Assembly: GCA_022494885.1 (NCBI GenBank)
Contig: JAGVSM010002413.1
Coordinates: forward strand, 62,001-126,000
Direction of reading: 5' to 3'
DNA length: 64,000 nt
From: Micrasema longulum
Lineage: Eukaryota; Arthropoda; Insecta; Trichoptera; Brachycentridae
Shown: piece by piece, positions 57,101 to 64,000 of the stretch
How the letters are laid out: each line of letters starts with the position of its first letter
Numbering within the stretch: position 1 is the first letter of the stretch
Program-made: the position numbers and the translations under genes
Notes under the pieces: generated by a model
Told to the model about the DNA's origin: nothing
Database searches by the model: none
The model's input: the letters and a program-made list of their open reading frames with translations, nothing else

Positions 57101-60083
57101 ATTTTTATTAATGACTACATAACTATAAAATACCTACCTAAAAAGTAACAACCTAATTAGGCGATAACTAACTAGATACATACATAATTTACATTAGAAA
57201 ACTCTGAAGGAACTCCTATTAATGTGTTATCACAGTATATATTTTTAAATGTATGTACCTATGGATGGGGTCTCAGTTCAAGCTGCACTGGAGGAATGCG
57301 ATAGTGTGTTTTAACGCTACCCGGTTGACTTTTAGTAAAGATTGGCATGTCAATATTCACAAATATAATGTATTCGTAAATATCGATAGACCAATTTTTA
57401 CCAAAACTCATACAGGCAACGTTACAACACACTACTGCATTCCTCCCGTGCGCTTTGAAGTAGACCTTGTTTATACATACCTAATATCTTATTTACTTTG
57501 TGTCTACAAACCACAGGAATTAAAAACTATAAAAAAATAATATTTATTTATTTAGCTTATGGCAGGAAACAAAAAGACATAAAAACGAGAAAAAAAAATT
57601 TAGGGGTCCAGATCGAGATCAGTCAGATAAAGAGAACTCCCGGCAATAAAGAAAACCATTTAGTGTTATAAATACAGACGCACTTCTCTCGTAATAAATA
57701 TATTTACCTGAAATTGTTCTTTGACAGATATTCCTGTATTTCTAACAACTACAGGGAATAGTTCATCAAATTCGTTATAGCATTCCAACTGAAACCAATT
57801 GGGTTTGTTTTTAAAATTAATGTTTATCGGTTTGAAGAAATCTGGTTTATCGATTTCAATACTTTTAGATGTCACGTTGTTTGCGTGAGACATGTGGATG
57901 ATGAGACGTTCTGGACAACCTTCGGGTGAACCATTCATATATTTGTTGGATGAGATAGTCTTGTGAATGATCGATAATATGCTTTTTAACTTCGATGTCA
58001 TCTGAGTTTCAGTGAAAATATCATCTGGACTAACAACGAAAATACCTGGAATGGTAAAAGAAATTAAACAGGTGATATTATAACTTCTTCAAAAGAGATG
58101 AATATGACAATTGACTATATCAATTTATATTAAAAGCAAATGAACATTAATTTAATTTTAAAATAGTTCATCAAATTCGTAACATTCTAACTGAAACCAA
58201 TTGGATTTGTTTTTAAATTAAAGCAATTTTTTTCTAATTTACGTAAATATAATTGTACAGTTCCACATTTAGGTTTAATAAAATGTAATAGCTTTTTCTC
58301 CTAATAAGAATATTGAAACAGATGTAAATCTTTCCTTTAATTTAATAATTCACATAGAGTTCTTTGATTTAATACATGGTACCAGGGTAAAAATGTTTTC
58401 TTATTCAAAATTCTTTGAATTTGGCAGTTGCTAACTAAATTATTTATATCTCCTAAATTTACATATTTATACAATTCCTTTTCTGTGTACATATGCAAGT
58501 ATTATAGTTTCATAACAATAGCTTCAACTGTGCCCAATATGTGACGATATTAACACAAAGTTTGGCATTATACCTGCAACGATAGAACAAGTGAGTAAAA
58601 CCAGAACAATCCCGATCCAACCGGAACATTTGGTATGCCAGGTAGCCCAGGTAATAAAAATAGTATATTGGCTAATTTATTTAGCGCTGTTTTTGGGCAG
58701 ATATGTCTCATAACTATTATTATGCAAGCTTTACATTAAGTATGTTTTTAATTAATTTTAAGTGATAATGGATTATATGTGTTGCTGTTGCAATCTCTGT
58801 TGAGATGGAAAACGTTTTTGAGAAGGCAATATGGAAGTCTAGCCATTCACAGGGCTTATGTCTATTGTATAAAATATAAACCTGTCTTGGCTGGTTTAAT
58901 TGGCCACTTTACATCTGTGTAACATTGAAATGAATTGATAACAGTTAAAATTGATTGAAAATTTATTATGGTAAGTTTTTGGATGATAGATTTATTTATT
59001 TCTAATCTTTTAAGATAGTCTAAACAAAAACCACTTTTACTGATATGTAAGGAAGAAGTTCTGTGGTTTAAAAAAAAAATGTATTTGTAAATAGACTATC
59101 AAACTAAGACAAAAGTATTAGTTAATTATGATCGGGTTGTGGTCCTGTGGCTAGTGTCTCGGACTCACAAACCAAAGGTCTGTGGTTCGAATCCCACTCT
59201 ACCCCAACTTGATCCCATTTTCTAATAGTGAGTTATTTACAACTCGTTGAAAATGGCCCTCAAAATTAAATGTTTGGATAAATCATAAGAACGCAAATAT
59301 ATTTTTTTATTTTTTTAAAATGTTTTAAAAACCGTAGGTCTTCCTATCGGTTTCACTAATACAAAAAAGTAACGTTATTTTTCTCAATAGATTCTTTTTA
59401 AATTTTCAATTTCATATATCGTGAACGCTGATCCAGTCCAGGGACAGAGAAAAAATGCAGTGTTAAACCACCTTAAAAACAAATATTCCCTCAAGCATGT
59501 TAGGCGAATGCGCCAACCACTGTACTATGAAGCCGACCTTTCTCCCTTGATTTCTTTTTTTAGGATATTTACCCGACGCAAGCCATTGAGTCAAACACAT
59601 TTGTCGAGGGTTCTGGTTCTATTTCGCAAACAGAACTGCATTCTTCATCCGCCTGGCCACAGACAATTATACATACTAACCTAAAACAAACATTCCTCCG
59701 GGGAGCATTCTGGTGACATGTTTCGCATGATCAGCGACCCAGCCCTCAGAAACAGAATTCAAATTCAAATCTGTTTCTTCGGACAAATTTTCCTCTGCAT
59801 CACCTTCCCCAGAAACTGGTTCAAACTTTTCTTCTGGAGTTTTAGCAAGATGAACAATGTGTACATCATCATCTTTCGACGACACCTGAAAATGTATTAA
59901 GTTCAATTTTTTATCCCCAAAAAATACATTTTTTTAATACAGTAAAAAGCAATAAAAAAACAAAAATATGGACTACATTTCTCTTACCTGTCCTAATATC
60001 AATCCAACGACACTTCGATTTTGTTTTGAAATATTTTCTAGGTACAATAAGGCATTTTCTGATGCAAGCGCGGTACGCCCCAT
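53992..60083 (-). CDS. odr-4: ODR-4 homologue, complete, seven exons
   Basis: Joining 60083-59988, 59885-59681, 58045-57708, 57025-56851, 56089-55751, 55662-55471 and 54167-53992 gives 506 residues with every splice phase consistent. The start MGRTALASENALLYLENI and the block HAKHVTRMLPGGMFVLGIF match the animal ODR-4 family (human ODR4 has MGRT at its start and HACQVSRMLPGGLLVLG). Later blocks are GIVASRIFLNSKATIEQAI with AIKQDIIRSLAAR, RRVYIRIPEVGNGKVFLCDY, and a C-terminal membrane helix at about 476-498 (LFPVGIGFSVTVLLIAVL). ODR-4 is a tail-anchored ER protein that, with UFSP2 in animals, supports folding and export of membrane receptors; that is family knowledge. Human ODR4 has about 454 residues, so this one is slightly longer. 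It converges on nudC. Confidence 0.92.
54228..54270 (-). repeat. SINE family 2 fragment
   Basis: ggttcttatgatttacccga and atattttgagggcca are the tail of SINE family 2 in reverse; head missing. It lies in odr-4 intron 6. Confidence 0.6.
54271..54990 (-). pseudogene. LINE reverse transcriptase relic in odr-4 intron 6
   Basis: The - strand has three ordered reverse transcriptase motifs: DFAKAFDTVDHDVL (about 54845-54805), GVPQGSNLGP (about 54708-54680) and FTDDKTF (54618-54607 for FTDD, where the family usually has YADD or FADD). Stops and frameshifts lie between them. It is in the same orientation as odr-4. Jockey/CR1-like by the motifs. Confidence 0.85.
54991..55470. other. Rest of odr-4 intron 6
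   Basis: No feature recognised apart from the donor side at 55470. Confidence 0.5.
55471..55662 (-). CDS. odr-4: odr-4 exon 6
   Basis: 64 codons between acceptor catttgtag and donor gtataa. Encodes RRVYIRIPEVGNGKVFLCDY and EALVSVREMLDAHIREED, matching the human segment with LCDY and a MLDH-like helix. The overlapping + strand frames are shadows. Confidence 0.93.
55751..56089 (-). CDS. odr-4: odr-4 exon 5
   Basis: 113 codons. Acceptor ag at 56091-56090 (ccttgag), with a weak pyrimidine tract; donor ggtaaaaat at 55750. Encodes KTVSLSLKDNGRDVFVRTTS to LIDDSLLPE. The frame upstream of 56089 is closed by a tga, and no phase-0 acceptor fits, so this acceptor fixes the donor choice of exon 4. Confidence 0.8.
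56851..57025 (-). CDS. odr-4: odr-4 exon 4
   Basis: Starts after ttttttaag. Encodes EILRAAHLSIESSIIMLDGK through RDETHIVQVSILVP. Two overlapping donors exist: gtgtaa after 56851 and gtaagt after 56849. Only the first keeps exon 5 in frame. Confidence 0.8.
57251..57480. mobile_element. Fold-back MITE in odr-4 intron 3
   Basis: Left gtatgtacctatgg...ggaggaatgcgatagtgtg and right (reversed) gtatgtataaacaa...ggaggaatgcagtagtgtg match over about 65 bp. The centre also pairs (ttttagtaaagattgg with ccaatttttaccaaaa), so nearly all 230 bp can fold as one imperfect hairpin. Confidence 0.8.
57708..58045 (-). CDS. odr-4: odr-4 exon 3
   Basis: Acceptor accattccag, donor gtaaat. Its first two bases complete the Gly codon begun in exon 2. 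Encodes IFVVSPDDIFTETQMTSKLK to GISVKEQFQ, which aligns with human GVFIITTLE onward. Part of it is copied in intron 2 (58162-58222). Confidence 0.92.
58162..58222 (-). pseudogene. Degenerate copy of part of odr-4 exon 3
   Basis: Compared with exon 3 at 57758-57822, the same order of blocks is seen: atagttcatcaaattcgt, ctgaaaccaattgg and tttgtttttaaa, with a small deletion and several substitutions. It lies in intron 2, in the same orientation and about 400 bp from its source. No splice sites of its own, so it is non-functional. Confidence 0.8.
58787..58935 (+). repeat. Family D repeat fragment
   Basis: tgcaatctctgttgagatgg, atggaagtctagccattcac and ggctggtttaattggccact match family D; a short insert splits cttatg and cctgtc. 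Confidence 0.75.
59128..59305 (+). repeat. SINE family 2 (sense)
   Basis: tRNA-like head at 59131-59205: gttgtggtcctgtggctagt, then a B box in gtggttcgaatcccac. The body continues gtgagttatttacaactcgt and aaatcataagaacgcaaata. In odr-4 intron 2. Confidence 0.85.
59425..59678 (-). repeat. SINE family 1 leader and head (antisense)
   Basis: In reverse it reads gcggatgaagaatgcagttc, then cggcttcatagtacagtggt and ggcgcattcgcctaacatg, matching the leader and tRNA-like head at 33497. It ends against odr-4 exon 2. Confidence 0.7.
59681..59885 (-). CDS. odr-4: odr-4 exon 2
   Basis: Acceptor cattttcag, donor gttagt after 59681. Encodes VSSKDDDVHIVHLAKTPEEK, an acidic stretch, and WVADHAKHVTRMLPGGMFVL, the most diagnostic ODR-4 block. 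Confidence 0.95.
59988..60083 (-). CDS. odr-4: odr-4 exon 1 with start codon
   Basis: The start atg (60083-60081) is chosen because MGRT is the usual N-terminus of this family. 32 codons ending GLILGQ before donor gtaaga. Confidence 0.9.
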
Positions 60084-60610
60084 TTTACTAAGATCAATTT
60101 TTAAAAAACTTCAAATTGTAAAACTAAATAAAAAGAATGATAAAACCTAAAACAAACTTCACCGACCAATAACCAATACGGTCATCAAAAATCAAAACCT
60201 GAAACCACAGACTACAGCCTGAAACTCAAAACTCAAACCCAAAGTCAAAACAATCTTTTGACACATCACATTCTGTCACAGACAATAATTTCAAATGTGG
60301 TTAGAAGACAGCGTTCGAATTCACTAAGCATTATGACCACACTGATGATCAAACGTCAATTACGTTTTTAAGCCGAAATAAACTAAAACGGTTCAGTTTA
60401 TTTGATTTTTAGTTTAGTTTGGTCAATTAGTGTTGATTCAACGTAATTAAGTGTTTTGGGTAATGCTTAATAAAAATTATCAAAGAGAAATATTTTGTAT
60501 CCATTAGAGTGATTAGAAGGTGGTTAATTTGGGAATATTTATTTTTTCTACGCGACTACTTTTTGCTTCATATATGGCCACACTGATGGTTAAAACGTCA
60601 AAAAATATGA
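60084..60610 (-). promoter_or_regulatory. odr-4 upstream region with a duplicated motif
   Basis: No gene. A motif is repeated in direct orientation 240 bp apart: accacactgatgatcaaacg at 60336 and gccacactgatggttaaaac at 60578, each followed by gtcaa. Its position upstream of the odr-4 start suggests a promoter role; no TATA box was recognised. Confidence 0.4.
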
Positions 60611-61224
60611 ACAAGTGAAATCAAACATGGTTAAAAAATATCCCGGGTGGCAAAGTGAGTCAAAATAGACCCAGTTTAAAAGAGCAACTTTTTGGGCCTG
60701 CTTCGTGATTTTTTCATACAAAAAATATATTGAAATGTATTTTAAAGCAATGCATCTCATTGTCATAAGTTTTTTTGGGAGATTTCTTGCGTTTTTTCTA
60801 ATTACAATTGAAAATACCGAAGCGAAGCAAATGGTCAACAAATACGTGCTCTGCTCTGAATTTTGCTTATCGGAATACCGTCTCACCGCGCGCCCGTCCC
60901 GCTCCACCCCTTTCATTGGACAGTAAGTGCGTATTAGGTACCACGTTATCACTTATACGAATGTAAGGTGGTTTGGTGTCCAGTCGGGATACTTCAGTGA
61001 TCATAAACATTTTTTTTATTAAATAAAAATAATTCAGAATTTCGACCGCGAGCCCCGAACATCATAACGTTTAGCATTGTCGTGCCAATACTGCTTAGTG
61101 CGGATCCTAAACGTCTCCAAAGCTGTTTTCAATCTTTATTCGCTTTCAGTAACCTTTTGTTATTTCGTCTGAATTCATAGATTCTTTTTTTTTCTAAACT
61201 AAATAAAATATGAATTTAATATCA
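60611..61224. other. Upstream flank with a small GC-rich patch
   Basis: A GC-rich patch at 60880-60930 holds a ccaat-type motif on the - strand (attgg at about 60917). The 120-codon - strand frame at 60952-60590 crosses this patch but has no domain. Possible distal promoter, weak support. Confidence 0.35.
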
Positions 61225-61440
61225 CGGACTTGAAGGAATATAGATGTTAGAACATAGATAAAAATAGTAAATGTTACGATGTTACATAGTGTGTAAAGTT
61301 ATTTCATAAACCAGTAGGTATAATCCATGTCATAAGACCAGTAAATGTCTGTTAATCTTGTTAAACTCCTGAGAAGGTTAAATCAAGTATTTGTCTGCAA
61401 GCATTTATATATGCTTGAAATATTGTTGAAAATAAATTAG
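61225..61440 (-). repeat. Family D repeat, diverged copy
   Basis: gacttgaaggaatatagatg, tacatagtgtgtaaagttat and gtcataagaccagtaaatgt match family D in reverse, then aatattgttgaaaataaatt at the end. Confidence 0.65.
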
Positions 61441-61952
61441 GCTGATTTACATTGCTAAGTCAATCTGAGATTTCCGTCACATGCGTCTGTCGCGCTTATT
61501 CAAGATGTATGTATGTACGTATTAAATGTTTGAGGTTTGACGTATTTATTACTTTGGGATTGTCAACAACCTTTCATGATATACACGCGCCATGAATAAT
61601 TTGTATTCTTATTGTTTTAACGTTATCTAAATAGATCATGAATCGGGATTAGCATTTCATCTGTGAGCGAGTTACACGAAACCAATACATTGGAAAAAAG
61701 GAGTCTTTATTTAGGTAATAATAATTATGTTTTCGTTGATAATAGTACTTCTAAAATTGATTATTACTTAATCTTTTAGCATGCTGTGTTCTCCCAAGTA
61801 TCGTTTGTGAATATTACCTTATAAGTTTGTATTATTTCATGATTTTATAAACAAATATTAAAATCACAAATAACTTCGCGTCAAAATTTGCACACCAAAA
61901 TTCGAAAAAAATAATTGAAACATTATTGTTTTCTTTTTAACGATTAATGCGT
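61441..61952. other. No gene recognised
   Basis: AT-rich; nothing assigned. Confidence 0.45.
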
Positions 61953-62030
61953 TTTAAGCGGGATTCAAACCCGCAATCTTTATGTATACATGACGCAAAA
62001 ATCTTTACCATTGACTCTAAGTAAGCAGTG
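61953..62030 (-). repeat. tRNA-like SINE head, unassigned
   Basis: On the - strand there is an A-box-like aatggtaaag and a B box in gcgggtttgaatcccgc. It does not form a credible full tRNA. Probably the head of another SINE, or an old tRNA pseudogene. Confidence 0.45.
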
Positions 62031-62048
62031 GCTAAAGGTTTTTATTAA

Positions 62049-62285
62049 ATGATGCATAGGGCACTGCGTTGGTATACCAATCGCAGTGTATCTTGATCAT
62101 TTTTGCTACATGACGGTAAGATGATCAGTCTTAGGCTTCAGGTACCAGTCCAGAAAATATAAAATATTCTAGTGTTAAAACACTTTTTTAAATAAATATT
62201 TCATGTCAACCATGTCAGGAATCGAACCCGAGACCTCTTGCGTGGTAGGCAAACGCGCGGACCACTACACCACGAGGCCGACAAG
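62049..62285 (-). repeat. SINE family 1 (antisense, best preserved)
   Basis: Body from gatgcatagggcactgcgtt to aaataaatatttcatgtcaa, then the tRNA-like head in reverse (62215-62283) with ggaatcgaacccgagacctc and accactacaccacgaggc. The head resembles a tRNA-Gly-type sequence around tgcctaccacgc. Both internal promoter boxes are intact. Confidence 0.85.
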
Positions 62286-63162
62286 ATAGCGCGTGCCAAA
62301 GGTCGAAACAATATGTCGGCGGTAATTACAAAAGGCGCCGGCTAGTGGGCGTTATGAAATACACGGCGACTCTAAGTACCTCTCTAAAAAATAATATTTT
62401 TTGCATTTATTGGTGTCTTTTTAAATAAAACTATGGGAAATCTGATCCGATAATTTTCATTTATGTCTCGAATTACAGCTATTTTTTTTGTTGAAGATTA
62501 GACTGAACAAAAATCAATCATATATTCATACACATTGTAAATTATCGATGGTACATCGCAATTGTGGTACTGATGCAGTGTCTTATGCACCACGGGGCGC
62601 GGAAAAGAAAATAATGGCAAATAAATTTAATCGAGTTACATAGAATATAAATATGTAAAAAGTTGGAATAATCGGCGCGCGTACATAAGAAGATGTGTGA
62701 ATTTTAAGGAAGCTCGGTTTGTATGAATGACCGTTGAGTATGGTGTTATGTCCTCTCAGCTTACCCCTATGGATAACGGTTTGGGTTTCATGCTTATTTT
62801 ACGGGGAAAAAAAGTTTTCATCGTGAATATTTTGAAAAACAATTTTTTTTGGGCTCACCCCCTAAATATTTTCATTTGGGTCAAATTTACTCAAAAATAG
62901 AATTTCATCTCAATAGGCCGATATTAACCCGTGCCGACCTGAGCGCGAAATTAGAATGTTAGGGATTATTGGTTTTGTAGCGTTAAGTCAGCGAAAAAAA
63001 TATTGATACATATTTAATATCTAATTTTAGATCATAATTTAACGCATTTTCACTATTTAGAATGTATTATGGTGGTTTTCAGTATTCTTGTGAATACTTT
63101 CTTTTCAGTGATTCTTTCTTGCAATTTGGGGACAGCTTATGATGTTCTTGAACACGATACAA
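62286..63162. other. No gene; RTE tail relic near 62655
   Basis: 62655-62780 is a diverged RTE-type LINE 3' end: aagttggaataatcggcgcg and aagaagatgtgtgaattt, then gtgttatgtcctctcagctt (as at 43838). The rest shows nothing. Confidence 0.5.
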
Positions 63163-63812
63163 ATTAGCAAATTACAACAGGGATGAAGAACATTTTAGAG
63201 AAGGGAATATATAAGTCTAGGCATTAACAGGGCTGATGGCCTGTCATTGACTGGTTAAAGTGGCCACTTTACACACTGTATAATATTCACAATTTCTCCT
63301 ATGTTTGTACATCCATATTTCTTCAATACTTCCATCTTTCATTCCGATGCGGGATCTGGAGCGTACGGCCGCGGTCTCAATTTAGAACTAACACTGTATT
63401 CCTGCACTGTAATACTGGGAAATTAGAAAAGGGTGATTGTGCTGACCATGTGTATTTGATTGATCACAAACTGACAAAACTGCAGTGAGGGGTACAATGA
63501 AAGTTTTTAAAGTTTATTTGTTTTGTTATTTTCGCGGTTTGATTGTAAAGAAATATTAAATTTTCGCTTAATTAGTTTTAAAAAAAAAAAATTGACATTG
63601 ATATGCGAAACTGAAGAAAGACTCAAGTCTTTATGAACAGTTTCGGGAAAGGGGTGGATGCTTTCATTGTAAAATAATTCCATCTGTTGATTTTAGTGAA
63701 GTAAAAGAGCTGGAACCTAAATTGCTGTGAAGAGATCGAATTATTTCGCATATTAGACAACGCCTGAAAACAATTTCCCAATTTTTACACTTCATCTTGG
63801 ACATGAGCACAT
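63163..63812 (+). repeat. Family D repeat split by a ~330-bp insertion
   Basis: The first half (63163-63337) ends at atacttccatct and the second (from about 63672) resumes with ccatctgttgattttagtga and runs to acttcatcttggac. The insert 63338-63671 has no known match in the window; ccatct and ttcatt recur at its edges. Confidence 0.75.
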
Positions 63813-63819
63813 AAAACAC

Positions 63820-64000
63820 ATGAAACATTTCGGTCGGAAAATGTCAAGATAGACCGTCATGGAAGCAGTCGTAGCATCACCTAGGAGTTGAATATCGATC
63901 ATAAAACCGTTTTGAACCATCTGCAGAAAGCTGGATTTAAAAAAGCTGGATGTTTGGGTGCCACACGATCTGGGTCACTTATAACAATGTCAAGCAACAG
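63820..64000 (+). pseudogene. Mariner transposase fragment, cut by the window end
   Basis: One frame (63891 onward) reads ELNIDHKTVLNHLQKAGFKK, the second helix-turn-helix block of mariner transposases. A one-base shift then gives KKLDVWVPHDL, which is the next block. A stop precedes ELN. So this is a mutated N-terminal part; the rest lies outside the window. Confidence 0.8.

Noticed and set aside
57241..57540. 95-codon open frame on the + strand in odr-4 intron 3
   Set aside because: It lies over the fold-back MITE and has no domain.
60590..60952. 120-codon open frame on the - strand upstream of odr-4
   Set aside because: No recognisable domain and no acceptor or donor that would join it to odr-4, whose start is well supported by the MGRT N-terminus.
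62215..62283. tRNA gene
   Set aside because: Both promoter boxes are there, but the same head is fused to the same non-tRNA body at other loci, and the stems do not pair fully. It is a SINE head. The same holds for 27170-27237 and 59131-59205.
1..64000. A new multi-gene biological system
   Set aside because: Only two host genes are readable, and both belong to known families. The remaining coding traces are from transposons. Nothing suggests a gene cluster acting together.

Overview
This window looks like nuclear DNA of an insect, most likely a moth or butterfly. It is very AT-rich, its two recognisable genes are split by GT-AG introns, and it is packed with relics of LINE retrotransposons, tRNA-derived SINEs, Tc1/mariner DNA transposons and small inverted-repeat elements (MITEs) of the kinds common in Lepidoptera. 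There are no operons, ribosome binding sites, rRNA genes or CRISPR arrays. No virus-like gene was recognised. The species was not identified.

Two host genes can be read, both in the last quarter. On the + strand, the last four coding exons of nudC (nuclear distribution protein C, a dynein/HSP90 co-chaperone) lie at 47898-48086, 49131-49203, 49420-49549 and 51960-52011. They encode the end of the CS domain and the conserved C-terminus. The upstream nudC exons were not found. On the - strand, a complete seven-exon gene for an ODR-4 homologue (ER membrane protein involved in receptor trafficking) starts at 60083 and ends at 53992. All its splice phases agree, giving a predicted 506-residue protein with one C-terminal membrane segment. 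The two genes are tail to tail, about 2 kb apart, and each has a poly(A) signal.

The first 47.9 kb hold no host coding exon that I can recognise. They contain: a 166-bp tandem repeat (2292-3023); LINE fragments on both strands (5413, 15350, 17277, 18478, 23240, 26442, 38560, 39527, 43838); three SINE families with tRNA-like heads; a ~400-bp dispersed repeat with more than ten copies (called family D here); a 527-bp, almost perfect palindrome (30428-30954); a GC-rich island that could be a first exon or promoter (about 31141-31400); a mariner relic interrupted by LINE-like sequence (34100-35345); a 110-bp tandem repeat (42411-42890); and several MITEs. Whether this stretch is a giant 5' intron of nudC or intergenic DNA cannot be decided from sequence alone.

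Within the genes the introns are also full of mobile DNA. nudC intron 49550-51959 carries a Tc1-like element (49909-51753) that itself holds a LINE tail, a TA-flanked MITE and an RTE-type LINE tail. odr-4 introns hold a LINE reverse-transcriptase fragment, SINEs, a fold-back MITE and, unexpectedly, a degenerate copy of about 60 bp of the gene's own exon 3. After the odr-4 promoter region the last 3 kb again hold SINE and family D copies, and the window ends inside a mariner transposase fragment.

I do not see a new multi-gene system. The points most worth following are the long palindrome (possible hairpin-RNA source), the exon 3 fragment inside odr-4, the unusual ends of family D, and the missing 5' part of nudC.
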